From NCBI RefSeq assembly GCF_900184895.1, contig NZ_FXZK01000005.1:186001-250000 (forward strand): DNA of 64,000 bases, read 5' to 3'. Under the pieces are notes generated by a model. It saw only the letters and a program-made list of their open reading frames with translations. It searched no databases and was not told where the DNA came from. Shown here one piece after another: positions 21,122 to 29,638 of this stretch (its first letter is position 1; each line of letters opens with the position of its first letter). The DNA comes from Flavimaricola marinus. Its GTDB lineage: Bacteria; Pseudomonadota; Alphaproteobacteria; Rhodobacterales; Rhodobacteraceae. A program made the position numbers and the translations under genes.

Positions 21122-21154
21122 TTTCATCTTGGCCCAAAAACTCCCGCCGGAGGC
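21122..21154 (-). repeat. Dispersed intergenic repeat, full copy
   Basis: TTTCATCTTGGCCCAAAAAC followed by CTCCCGCCGGAGGC gives, on the minus strand, a CTCC-GGAG mini-hairpin with a T-run. No minus-strand gene ends here, since it lies between the co-directional ligase and pepF genes. Confidence 0.5.
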
Positions 21155-21218
21155 TCCCGCACTTTCCACCGCGCTCGACGCAGCCTATGAAGGGGGAAAT
21201 CGTTACCAGGAGCCCCGC

Positions 21219-23036
21219 ATGCTGAGCCAGAACCGCACCTTCGATGCCAACACCGCTGGTGGATCGCCGTTTGGCGATTTGCCGGAATGGGACCTCTCTG
21301 ATCTCTATCCCGGCCAGGACAGCCCCGAGATCAAACGGGACATGGACTGGCTCGAAACCGCCTGCGCCGATTTCGCAGACGCGTTCGAAGGCAAGCTGGC
21401 GGATCTGGATGCGGCGGGCCTGCTCGACGCGGTGCTGCGCTATGAAAAGATCGACATCGTCGCCGGGCGCATCATGTCCTATGCGGGCCTGAGCTATTAC
21501 CAGATGACCACCGATGCCGAACGCGCCAAGTTCATGGCCGATTGTCAGGACCGGATCACCGCCTACACCACGCCGCTGGTGTTCTGGGGTCTGGAGTTCA
21601 ACCGCCTCGACGAGGAACATCTCGATTGGGTTCTGGCCGAGAGTGCCGATCTGGCCCGCTACAAGCCGGTGTTCGACCGGATGCGCGCGATGAAGCCCTA
21701 TCAGCTGTCGGACGAGTTGGAGAAATTCCTTCACGATCAATCGACCGTCGGGGCCGCCGCGTGGAATCGCCTGTTCGACGAAACCATCGCGGGCCTCACC
21801 TTCACTGTCGACGGTGAAGAGCTGAACATCGAAGGCACTCTCGACCTGCTGACAGATGCCGACCGGTCGCGCCGCGAGGCCGGAGCGAAGGCGCTGGCCG
21901 AGGTCTTTGGCCAGCACGTCAAGACCTTCTCGCGTATTCACAACACGCTCGCCAAGGAGAAGGAGATCGAGGACCGCTGGCGCGGCATGCCGACCCCGCA
22001 GACCGGGCGCCACCTGTCCAACCACGTCGAACCCGAGGTCGTCGAGGCCCTGCGCAACGCCGTCGTCGAGGCCTATCCTCGCCTGAGTCATCGCTATTAC
22101 AAGCTCAAGGCCAAGTGGCTCGGCCTCGACCGCATGGAGGTCTGGGATCGCAACGCGCCGCTGCCGATGGAGACGACGCGCGTCGTCGGCTGGGAAGAGG
22201 CCGAGCGCACCGTGATGGAGGCCTATGCCGCATTTGATCCGCGCATGGCCGATCTGGCCAAGCCGTTCTTCGACAAGGGCTGGATCGATGCCGGGGTCAA
22301 GCCGGGCAAGGCGCCGGGCGCGTTCGCCCATCCGACCGTCACCGAAGTGCACCCCTACGTGATGCTCAACTACCTTGGCAAACCGCGCGACGTGATGACG
22401 CTGGCGCACGAGTTGGGCCACGGCGTCCATCAGGTGCTGGCCGCCGGACAGGGCGAATTGCTGTCCTCGACACCGCTGACCCTAGCCGAGACGGCCTCGG
22501 TCTTTGGCGAAATGCTGACCTTCAAGAAGCTGCTCGGTGCGGCCAAGACCAAAGAAGAGCGCAAGACCCTTCTGGCCGGCAAGGTCGAGGACATGATCAA
22601 CACGGTCGTCCGCCAGATCGCCTTCTACGACTTCGAATGCAAGCTGCACGCCGCCCGCAGCCAGGGTGAACTCACCCCCGACGACATCAACGCCCTGTGG
22701 ATGTCGGTTCAGGCGGAATCACTCGGCGACGTCTTCGACTTCATGCCCAGCTACGAGACCTTCTGGGCCTATATCCCGCACTTCGTCCATTCGCCGTTCT
22801 ATGTCTATGCCTATGCCTTCGGCGACGGCCTCGTGAACGCGCTTTATGCCGTCTACGAGGAGAGCGGCGAGAGCTTCAAGGACAAGTATTTCGATATGCT
22901 CAAGGCCGGCGGGTCCAAGCACCACAAGGAACTGCTGGCCCCCTTCGGGCTGGATGCGTCCGATCCGGATTTCTGGGCCAAGGGATTGGGCATGATCGAG
23001 GGGATGATCGACGAGCTGGAGGCGATGGAGGACTAG
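21219..23036 (+). CDS. pepF: Oligoendopeptidase F (M3 metallopeptidase)
   Basis: This 605-residue zinc peptidase has LAHELGHGVHQ, in which HELGH at 397-401 is the HEXXH zinc motif, and the downstream ETASVFGEML glutamate. The N-terminal start FGDLPEWDLSDLYPG is typical of the PepF/M3 family. It degrades oligopeptides in the cytoplasm. The frame is open far upstream, but the ATG at 21219 with AGGAG in front is the right start. A strong terminator follows. Confidence 0.93.
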   Translation: MLSQNRTFDANTAGGSPFGDLPEWDLSDLYPGQDSPEIKRDMDWLETACADFADAFEGKLADLDAAGLLDAVLRYEKIDIVAGRIMSYAGLSYYQMTTDAERAKFMADCQDRITAYTTPLVFWGLEFNRLDEEHLDWVLAESADLARYKPVFDRMRAMKPYQLSDELEKFLHDQSTVGAAAWNRLFDETIAGLTFTVDGEELNIEGTLDLLTDADRSRREAGAKALAEVFGQHVKTFSRIHNTLAKEKEIEDRWRGMPTPQTGRHLSNHVEPEVVEALRNAVVEAYPRLSHRYYKLKAKWLGLDRMEVWDRNAPLPMETTRVVGWEEAERTVMEAYAAFDPRMADLAKPFFDKGWIDAGVKPGKAPGAFAHPTVTEVHPYVMLNYLGKPRDVMTLAHELGHGVHQVLAAGQGELLSSTPLTLAETASVFGEMLTFKKLLGAAKTKEERKTLLAGKVEDMINTVVRQIAFYDFECKLHAARSQGELTPDDINALWMSVQAESLGDVFDFMPSYETFWAYIPHFVHSPFYVYAYAFGDGLVNALYAVYEESGESFKDKYFDMLKAGGSKHHKELLAPFGLDASDPDFWAKGLGMIEGMIDELEAMED

Positions 23037-23103
23037 ACCGAGCCGCGCGTCCCCGGTTTCCGCGTTGCAGCTCCCGTCACGACGACCACCCCCTGCCGAC
23101 AAG

Positions 23104-23134
23104 AAGGGCCGCGTCTTCCGAGACGCGGCCCTTT
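23104..23134 (+). terminator. Terminator after pepF
   Basis: A perfect 13-bp stem (23104-23116 with 23121-23133) with a TCCG tetraloop is followed by a short T-run, 67 bp past the pepF stop. It could also serve the convergent small gene on the other strand. Confidence 0.85.
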
Positions 23135-23157
23135 GTCATTAACGACCTTGCTGTGGC

Positions 23158-23403
23158 TCAGTTGCCTTCGACTGCGCCTTCCACAGCGCCTTCCACGGCG
23201 GCCGGTGCGTCTTGGACGGCCTCACCGGCGCCCTCGATGGTGACCGTCACGTCGTCGGCGCCGGGTGCGGACCCGCCGGCGAAGACGAAGTAGGCCAACA
23301 GAGCGACAACGACGACAAGCGCGCCGACGATGACGCCCATACCAGCGCCGCCGCCCGTTGTGGTGGTTGTGGTGACATGTTCGCTACGATCTGGATTGGT
23401 CAT
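23158..23403 (-). CDS. Small single-pass membrane protein, unknown
   Basis: This 81-residue protein has a short polar start with a run of six threonines, a Gly-rich turn, and one strong TM segment (MGVIVGALVVVVALLAYFVF). The acidic tail ends in three AVEG-type repeats. The start has an AGGAA-type site upstream. I do not recognise a family. The tail repeat is also visible at the DNA level as near-identical 12-bp units, so its copy number may vary between strains. Confidence 0.6.
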   Translation of the reverse strand: MTNPDRSEHVTTTTTTGGGAGMGVIVGALVVVVALLAYFVFAGGSAPGADDVTVTIEGAGEAVQDAPAAVEGAVEGAVEGN

Positions 23404-23699
23404 GTCTGCGTTCCTTTGCCATGATTCTATATGGAAAGAACACCCAGCCCTGACGTTTGGTTCCCCGGACAGAGCCGCATGACCCGACGACGGACGCCGA
23501 AAATCGCCGGTGCAGCCATAGCTGTGAAGACGGTTTCAGACGCGAGACGACGGTCTGCCGCCGATCCAAAATCTCGCTTCTTGCGCGGAACAGCTAGACT
23601 TCTGAAAGCGAAACGATCGACGGGAGATAGAGGCCCCAAAGCCCCCGGCAGGAGGATGTGGGCATTGTGATGCCGGTCACGACCGACGCTGCGAACCGC
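23404..23699. other. Gap of about 300 bp with no supported gene
   Basis: This stretch separates the small TM gene from the DUF4389 gene, both on the minus strand. A plus-strand open frame (23431-23670) has arginine-rich, family-free composition and no ribosome site, so I see no gene. The region next to 23403 should contain the promoter of the small TM gene. Confidence 0.4.
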
Positions 23700-23999
23700 T
23701 CAATCCAGCTCTGTCCACGGCCACGGCTTGACCTCGGAGGCGGCTGTCTGAAACCGGGCGGCTTTGGCGATCCAGATGCCGAGGGACGTCCCGAACTCCG
23801 CCAGATTCTCGTTGGGCTTGCGATTGTTGATCAGCATGATCACGAACTGGATGATCGTCAGCACTCCGAGCACGGTTTGAGCAAATGAAATCATGATCGC
23901 GATCAGGATCATGTGGATCAACCGCATCAGCAGATTCTCGGGCTCGACCTCGGGTTGTTCGCCGGTCATCCGGCCCATGGCTTTGTCGTCGTCCTGCAT
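23700..23999 (-). CDS. DUF4389 membrane protein
   Basis: This 99-residue protein has the DUF4389 layout: an acidic N-terminus, a hydrophobic hairpin (HMILIAIMISFAQTVLGVLT and IIQFVIMLI) and the family-typical NRKPNENLAEFGTSLG. It is an inner-membrane protein of unknown role. Its ATG overlaps the stop of the VOC gene by one base (TGATG), so the two are translationally coupled. Confidence 0.82.
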   Translation of the reverse strand: MQDDDKAMGRMTGEQPEVEPENLLMRLIHMILIAIMISFAQTVLGVLTIIQFVIMLINNRKPNENLAEFGTSLGIWIAKAARFQTAASEVKPWPWTELD

Positions 24000-24457
24000 C
24001 AGTCCGCTCCTTCGTAGGCGGCCTTGAGAGCCGCGATGTCGATTTTCGCCATGCCCATCATGGCCTCGGTCGCGCGGCGGGCGCCGTCGGGGTCCGGCCC
24101 GCCGATATAGCCCGGCAGGGCCCGCGGCACGACCTGCCACGAGACGCCGAACCGGTCCACGCACCATGCACAGCGGCTCTCCTCTCCGCCGTCGGTCAGC
24201 GCCGCCCAGAGCCGGTCCGTCTCCTCCTGATCTTCGGTGAAGACCTGAATCGACGCGGCGGGGCTGAGTTTATAGGTCGGCCCGCCGTTCAGGAATGTGT
24301 AGGGCGCGCCGGCCAGAGACAGGTCGACGATCAGCGCTTTGCCGCCGGGGCCGGGCACGATGTTGGTGATCTCGCTGTCGGGGATCAGGCCGACATAGAA
24401 CGCGGCGGCCTCTTCGCCGTTGCCGTCGAACCAGAGGCAGGTCTGGACCTTAGCCAT
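23999..24457 (-). CDS. VOC-family (PhnB-like) protein
   Basis: This 152-residue glyoxalase/VOC-superfamily protein of the PhnB or 3-demethylubiquinone-methyltransferase-like type has KVQTCLWFDGNGEEAAAFY, the FTEDQEETDRLWAAL helix and WCVDRFGVSWQVVPRAL near the C-terminus. The enzymatic activity is unknown. The ATG at 24457 overlaps the end of the oxidoreductase gene by 8 bp; an ATG at 24472 is an alternative. The gene belongs to a three-gene coupled unit. Confidence 0.84.
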   Translation of the reverse strand: MAKVQTCLWFDGNGEEAAAFYVGLIPDSEITNIVPGPGGKALIVDLSLAGAPYTFLNGGPTYKLSPAASIQVFTEDQEETDRLWAALTDGGEESRCAWCVDRFGVSWQVVPRALPGYIGGPDPDGARRATEAMMGMAKIDIAALKAAYEGAD

Positions 24458-25430
24458 CGCGGCCACCTGCATCAAAAACCATGTCGATCATCTTCTGCGT
24501 GCCTTTGGAGAATTCCAGAGGGCACGGATAGTCGGCGCCCTCGCGCACGGTCCGCCCGAAATTCTCGACCTGAAGCACGTATTGGTTGATGCCGGGGTAG
24601 CGCTCGACCGTGACGGTCTTGTCGCCGGTCTCAAGCTCCAGCCGCGGCATGTCGTGGACATTGGCGTTGAACGGGCAGGTCAGACGCAGGATGCCGGTCT
24701 GGCCGGTGAAGGTAATCTCCTGGCGCGCAAACATCCGCATCGAGACGAGGCCGGTGTAGTCGAAGCTGGGGAAATCGGCGGCGACCTGAGCCACCACGTC
24801 GACGCCGTTCTCGTATTCGATCTTGGCATAGGGAATGGCGGTCGGATCTTCGCCCGTCACGAACCGCGCCGCGCCAAAGGCATAGACCCCGATGTCGGGC
24901 AGGCCGCCGCCGCCGGTTTCGGGCCGGTTGCGGATGTTGTCCGTGGCGGTGCGGTTGTCATAGCTGAAGTGGCAATCGACGTGCATCAGTGGCCCGATGG
25001 CCCCGCCCTGCACCAATTCGCGGGCCCGCACGAACTGCGGATGATGCACGATCATATAGGCCTCGGCAGCGAGCAGTCCGCTGGCGTCGCGGGCGGCGAT
25101 CACGTCGTCGAACTCCTGCGCCGTCATCGCAAGGGGCTTTTCGCAGAGCACGTGTTTGCCGGCCTTCAGCGCCTTGAGCGTCCATTCCACGTGCAGGTGG
25201 TTGGGCAGCGGCACATAGACCGCGTCGATATCCGGGTCGGCGAGCAGCGCGTCGTAGCTGTCATGCACCTTGAGATTTGGCGCAAAGGACTGGAAGGCAG
25301 CGGCCTTGTCGGGTGAGCTGGTCGCCAGAGCGGCGAAATCGGCACCCCGCGCGGCGTGAATTGCCGGGGCCATGTGTTCCAATGCGAAATTAGCTGCGCC
25401 CAAGACGCCCCATTTGACGGTCTGTGACAT
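24450..25430 (-). CDS. Gfo/Idh/MocA-family oxidoreductase
   Basis: This 326-residue NAD(P)-dependent dehydrogenase has the Rossmann start VKWGVLGAANFALEHMAPAI, the central CEKPLAMT with the conserved lysine, and a C-terminal alpha/beta sheet domain. The family oxidises sugars, inositols and similar polyols. The substrate is not evident. It is the first gene of a coupled minus-strand unit with the VOC and DUF4389 genes. Confidence 0.9.
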   Translation of the reverse strand: MSQTVKWGVLGAANFALEHMAPAIHAARGADFAALATSSPDKAAAFQSFAPNLKVHDSYDALLADPDIDAVYVPLPNHLHVEWTLKALKAGKHVLCEKPLAMTAQEFDDVIAARDASGLLAAEAYMIVHHPQFVRARELVQGGAIGPLMHVDCHFSYDNRTATDNIRNRPETGGGGLPDIGVYAFGAARFVTGEDPTAIPYAKIEYENGVDVVAQVAADFPSFDYTGLVSMRMFARQEITFTGQTGILRLTCPFNANVHDMPRLELETGDKTVTVERYPGINQYVLQVENFGRTVREGADYPCPLEFSKGTQKMIDMVFDAGGRDG

Positions 25431-25519
25431 GTCTGCCCCCTGATTTTCTGACTGCCCTCTGTGTAGGCCCGTTCCTGAGCGGCGTCAAAATGTTCCCCGC
25501 TGCGGCGGAGATACGCACG

Positions 25520-25550
25520 AAAAACCCCGCCGGAGGGAGAACCGGCGGGG
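25520..25550 (-). terminator. rpoH terminator
   Basis: On the minus strand a perfect 9-bp stem (25542-25550 with 25525-25533) and an 8-nt loop are followed by a five-T run, 30 bp past the rpoH stop. Confidence 0.9.
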
Positions 25551-25580
25551 TGGTAGGAAACATATCCGAGGGGAGGCGGA

Positions 25581-26477
25581 TCAGGCTGTTTCCAACATGC
25601 CTTTTTCGCGGGCGAGTTCCTGCATCCGCTTTTGCAGCTTTTCGAAGGCGCGCACCTCGATCTGGCGGATGCGTTCGCGGCTGACGTCGTATTGTGCAGA
25701 CAGATCTTCGAGCGTGACGACCTGATCTTGCAGGCGGCGCTGCACGAGGATGTCCTTTTCGCGATCGTTGAGCACATCCATGGCAGCGGCCAGCATCTCG
25801 CGGCGGGCATCCATTTCGTCGCGCTCTTCGTAATCGGTCGCCTGATCGGCGTCTTCGTCCTCGAGCCAGTCCTGCCACTGGGTCGCGCTTTCACCTTCGG
25901 TGCCGACCATGGCGTTGAGCGATGCGTCGCCGCCGGAGAGGCGCCGGTTCATGCTCACCACTTCGGCTTCGGTCACCCCCAGATCATGCGCGATCTGGGC
26001 GACGTTGTCGGGGTGCAGGTCGCCCTCTTCGAGCGCGCCGATCCGGGCCTTGGCCTTGCGCAGATTGAAGAAGAGCTTCTTTTGCGCCGACGTCGTGCCG
26101 AGCTTTACCAGCGACCACGACCGCAGGATATATTCCTGGATAGAGGCGCGGATCCACCACATCGCGTAGGTCGCCAGACGGAAGCCTTTTTCGGGGTCGA
26201 ACCGTTTGACCGCCTGCATCAGGCCCACGTTCGCCTCCGAGATCACCTCGGCCTGCGGCAGGCCGTAGCCGCGATAGCCCATGGCGATCTTGGCGGCCAG
26301 TCGCAGGTGCGACGTCACCATCCGGTGCGCGGCCTCGGTGTCCTCATGGTCCACCCAGCGCTTGGCCAGCATGTATTCCTCTTCCGGCTCCAGCAGCGGG
26401 AATTTCCGGATTTCCTGGAGGTAGCGGTTCATTCCCTGTTCCGGCGACGGGGCCGGGAGGTTAGTATACGTCGTCAT
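25581..26477 (-). CDS. rpoH: RNA polymerase sigma-32 factor
   Basis: This 298-residue heat-shock sigma factor has region 2 (EANVGLMQAVKRFDPEKGF and LATYAMWWIRASIQEYI), the RpoH-specific box QKKLFFNLR, and the region 4.2 helix-turn-helix [28 protein letters not shown] site precedes the ATG at 26477. Rhodobacteraceae often have more than one rpoH; which copy this is cannot be told here. It ends with a strong terminator. Confidence 0.95.
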   Translation of the reverse strand: MTTYTNLPAPSPEQGMNRYLQEIRKFPLLEPEEEYMLAKRWVDHEDTEAAHRMVTSHLRLAAKIAMGYRGYGLPQAEVISEANVGLMQAVKRFDPEKGFRLATYAMWWIRASIQEYILRSWSLVKLGTTSAQKKLFFNLRKAKARIGALEEGDLHPDNVAQIAHDLGVTEAEVVSMNRRLSGGDASLNAMVGTEGESATQWQDWLEDEDADQATDYEERDEMDARREMLAAAMDVLNDREKDILVQRRLQDQVVTLEDLSAQYDVSRERIRQIEVRAFEKLQKRMQELAREKGMLETA

Positions 26478-26513
26478 GTGTCCCCCTCCTTATATGTTTA
26501 AGGGCTTAACATG

Positions 26514-26542
26514 GATATGTGTATCGGGGTTATCCACGTCAA
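26514..26542 (-). promoter_or_regulatory. Candidate rpoH promoter
   Basis: On the minus strand TTGACG (26542-26537) and CATATC (26519-26514) are separated by 17 bp, about 40 bp ahead of the rpoH start. The -35 is good and the -10 only fair. I see no clear sigma-32 consensus beside it. Confidence 0.35.
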
Positions 26543-26643
26543 GAGATGTGCTGTTATTCTCTGAAGACCAAGTTAAACCTCTCCCCCGGAATGAGAAGAG
26601 TGGTTTCAGTGCATTCACGCACAATAGACTGGCTGAAACACAA

Positions 26644-27669
26644 CTAATGTCGCAAAATTGTGATCAGGTCTTCCATATCTTGCGGTAGCGGTGCCGCAAA
26701 CTGCAACATCTCGTTCGACACTGGATGGACGAACCCGAGGGTCGCGGCGTGCAGCGCCTGTCGGGGAAAGGCCGCGGCGGCGGCGGCGCCGTCTTCTCCG
26801 ACCGCCTTGGGCGACAGTTTGCGCTTGCCGCCGTAGGTCGGATCTCCGATCAGCCCATGCCCGCAATGGGCCATATGCACCCGGATCTGGTGGGTCCGTC
26901 CGGTTTCCAGCCAGCATTCGATGAGCGCCGCGACGGCGGGTGTGCCCAGCGGCTCGATGATCCGCGCCCGCGTGACCGCGTGCCGCCCGCCTTCGAACAG
27001 AACCGCTTGCCGCTGCCTGTCGGTCTTGTGTCGCGCAAGGTGGGTCTGGATCTTGAGGATGTTGGCCGCCTCGAAGCTCGTGCCCTTGATCCCCCGAAGG
27101 CGCGGATCGTTGGCATCGGGCACCCCGTTGCAGACGGCCAGATAGCGACGCTCGACCGTGTGTGCCGCGAATTGATCGGCCAGAGAGTGATGCGCCCGGT
27201 CGGTCTTGGCCACGACGAGCAGGCCGGAGGTGTCCTTGTCGATCCGGTGCACGATGCCGGGCCGCTTCTCGCCGCCGACCCCGGACAGCCCCTCGCCGCA
27301 GTGATGGATCAGCGCGTTGACCAGCGTGCCGCCCGGCGTTCCCGGAGCGGGGTGAACGACCATCCCTGCCGGTTTGTTGATGACGATCAGGTCGTCGTCT
27401 TCGAACACCACGTCGAGCGGAATGTCTTCGGCCCCGATATGGCTTTCGACGGCGTCGAGCACGGTGATCTCGACGGCGGCATCTTCATGGACCTTGGCCT
27501 TGCCATCGGTGACGACGACGCCGTCGACCTTGACCGCGCCTTCGGCCAAGAGCCGGGTCAACCGCGACCGGCTGAGCGAGGCGTCCTCGGGCACATCCCG
27601 CGCGAGCGCCTTGTCCAGGCGGGCGGGCGGATTGTCTTGGATCACGAACTGGACGACGCGGGTTGGCAT
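26644..27669 (-). CDS. RluA/RluD-family 23S rRNA pseudouridine synthase
   Basis: This 341-residue protein has an N-terminal S4 domain (RLDKALARDVPEDASLSRSR) and the RluA-type catalytic motif HRIDKDTSGLLVVAKTD, whose aspartate is the nucleophile. Later motifs include ECWLETGRTHQIRVHM. The combination of an S4 domain and full catalytic domain fits RluD, which modifies the helix 69 loop of 23S rRNA. It precedes rpoH on the same strand with a 166-bp gap, so it is probably a separate transcript. Confidence 0.9.
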   Translation of the reverse strand: MPTRVVQFVIQDNPPARLDKALARDVPEDASLSRSRLTRLLAEGAVKVDGVVVTDGKAKVHEDAAVEITVLDAVESHIGAEDIPLDVVFEDDDLIVINKPAGMVVHPAPGTPGGTLVNALIHHCGEGLSGVGGEKRPGIVHRIDKDTSGLLVVAKTDRAHHSLADQFAAHTVERRYLAVCNGVPDANDPRLRGIKGTSFEAANILKIQTHLARHKTDRQRQAVLFEGGRHAVTRARIIEPLGTPAVAALIECWLETGRTHQIRVHMAHCGHGLIGDPTYGGKRKLSPKAVGEDGAAAAAAFPRQALHAATLGFVHPVSNEMLQFAAPLPQDMEDLITILRH

Positions 27670-27800
27670 GGGGTGGCTCCTTTGGACCGTCCTCTAGCGG
27701 GGATCGTCGCCAGCGGCAACGTCAACGCGCTGCGGCCCCGGCCCGGAGGCCTCCGGCCCGCCGGAGCACCGCCATCCTTTGAGCCGTCGTCGCCCCTCGG

Positions 27801-29096
27801 TCAGCCGCCGTAGCCGAGTTGCCTTGGCAAGAACAACACGATCTCCGGCACGAGGATCAGCAGCAGAAGGGCCGCGATCAGCACCGCCAGAAACGCCCAG
27901 ATCTCGCCGATGATCTCGCGCAGCGGAATGCCGGTCACGGCGTTGATGACGAACAGCAGGATGCCGTAGGGCGGCGTGATCAGGCCGATCATGCAGTTGA
28001 TCACGGCCACCACCCCGAAATGGATCAGGTCGATCCCGAGCTCCCGGCAAGTGGGAATGAAAAGCGGCAGGATCACGAGAATGATCGTGGTGGCATCGAG
28101 CACGCAGCCAAGGACAAGCAACAGCAGGTTCACGCAGAGCAGGAACACCAGCGGATGCACGTCCAGCCCGACCAGCGATTGCGCGACCATGCCGGGGATG
28201 TTCTCGGAGGCCACGATATAGTTGAGGATCAGCGCCCCGCCGATCACGAGGCCCACCGCCGCCGAGGACCGGGCGCTGTCCACTAGGATGCCGTAGAGCG
28301 CCTTGAACGACAGCGCCCGATAGAACAAGGCCGCCAGCAGCAGGGCATAGGCCGCGGCGACGGCGGCGGCTTCGGTCGGGGTCGTGACCCCTCCGTAGAT
28401 GCCATAGAGCAGGATCGCGGGCATCAAGAGTGCCGGAAAGGCATTGGCCGTCTGGCGCGGCAGGTCGCGCAATGGCACCGGCTCTTCGACGGCAAAGCCG
28501 CGCTTGGCTGACAAATAGGTGTTCATCGCCATCAACACCGCGCCCATCACCAGCCCCGGCAGGATGCCGCCAAGGAACAGGTAGCCGATCGAGGTGTTCG
28601 AGACCAAGGCATAGAGCACCATCGGGATCGACGGCGGGATCACCGGACCGATGGTGGCGCTGGCGGCAGTGATGGCGGCGGCATAGCCTCGGGGGTAGCG
28701 GCCCTCCTTGCTCATCATCTCGATGATGATCTTGCCGATGCCTGCCGCGTCGGCCACGGCAGAGCCGGACATGCCCGAAAAGATCAGCGATGCCACCACG
28801 TTCACGTGGCCCAGACCGCCCTTGAAGCGGCCGACGGCGGCCACGCAAAACTGCAAAAGCCGCTCGGAAATGGTGCCGGCGTTCATGATATTGGCGGCCA
28901 CGATGAACAGCGGCACGGCGAGCAGGACGAAACTGTTGAACAAGCCTTGCAGAATCTGCTCGCCGACGAGGGCGATATCCTGACCGGCGGCCTGCAGATA
29001 GACCAACGCGCCCAGAATGATCGCGTAGCCGATCGGCATTCCGATCCCGGCCAGCCCGAACAGGGTGATCAGGCAAAGCGCAAGTTCGAGGCTCAT
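27801..29096 (-). CDS. dctM: TRAP transporter large permease (DctM type)
   Basis: This 431-residue polytopic protein (about 12 TM segments) has the DctM family marks LFNSFVLLAVPLFIVAANIM, SGMSGSAVADAAGIGKI and ATIGPVIPPSIPMVLYA. It forms the ion-coupled translocation unit with DctQ. Its start overlaps the dctQ stop by 4 bp. Confidence 0.94.
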   Translation of the reverse strand: MSLELALCLITLFGLAGIGMPIGYAIILGALVYLQAAGQDIALVGEQILQGLFNSFVLLAVPLFIVAANIMNAGTISERLLQFCVAAVGRFKGGLGHVNVVASLIFSGMSGSAVADAAGIGKIIIEMMSKEGRYPRGYAAAITAASATIGPVIPPSIPMVLYALVSNTSIGYLFLGGILPGLVMGAVLMAMNTYLSAKRGFAVEEPVPLRDLPRQTANAFPALLMPAILLYGIYGGVTTPTEAAAVAAAYALLLAALFYRALSFKALYGILVDSARSSAAVGLVIGGALILNYIVASENIPGMVAQSLVGLDVHPLVFLLCVNLLLLVLGCVLDATTIILVILPLFIPTCRELGIDLIHFGVVAVINCMIGLITPPYGILLFVINAVTGIPLREIIGEIWAFLAVLIAALLLLILVPEIVLFLPRQLGYGG

Positions 29097-29599
29097 GACC
29101 CGTCCTCGCCGGGAAGAGTATGGGCGTCATCGGGGGGGCCGTTGCGCAGGATGGCGACGAACAGCCAAGCATAGCGCAGGGCCACGGCGATCAAGAACAG
29201 GCCGTAGATCGAAAAGATCGTGCGCATCGGTATCTTGAGCGTGGCGCTTTTCTTGATCCTCAGAAAATCGATGTAGTCCCACGTCGGCCAGAACGAGACC
29301 GCCATGCCCACCGCAATCGCCGCGGCGGACACCAGCGCAAGGATTTGACGCGGCCTGCGCGGCATCGCCAGATAGAGGATGTCAAAGCTGACATGATCGC
29401 GTTCGCGAACGATGAAGGCATTGCCCCAGAACACGATCCAGACCCAGAGCGTCAGACACAGCTCCAGAGTCCAGCCGAAGGGCTGTTGCAGGACGTAGCG
29501 CGAAAAGATTTGCAGAATGAAGGTCAGAAACATCGCCGCCAACAGGGCGGCGGCGACGAATTCCGTCCCGCGAGTGAACCATTTGGTCACAAAGTGCAT
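29093..29599 (-). CDS. dctQ: TRAP transporter small permease (DctQ type)
   Basis: This 168-residue protein has four TM segments and the DctQ-typical FSRYVLQQPFGWTLELCLTL with WVIFWGNAFIVRERDH. It bridges the binding protein and DctM. It lies 39 bp after dctP and is coupled to dctM. Confidence 0.92.
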   Translation of the reverse strand: MHFVTKWFTRGTEFVAAALLAAMFLTFILQIFSRYVLQQPFGWTLELCLTLWVWIVFWGNAFIVRERDHVSFDILYLAMPRRPRQILALVSAAAIAVGMAVSFWPTWDYIDFLRIKKSATLKIPMRTIFSIYGLFLIAVALRYAWLFVAILRNGPPDDAHTLPGEDGS

Positions 29600-29638
29600 G
29601 GCCTGGCCCCCTCGCGGTCAGTCGTGGTTTGGCCGGGA

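Noticed and set aside
23431-23670. A 79-codon plus-strand frame in the gap after the small TM gene
   Set aside because: Arginine-rich, no ribosome site and no recognisable family.
27743-27756. Perfect 14-bp palindrome CCGGAGGCCTCCGG after dctM
   Set aside because: It is pure GC-rich composition with no T-run, so I do not call it a terminator or operator.
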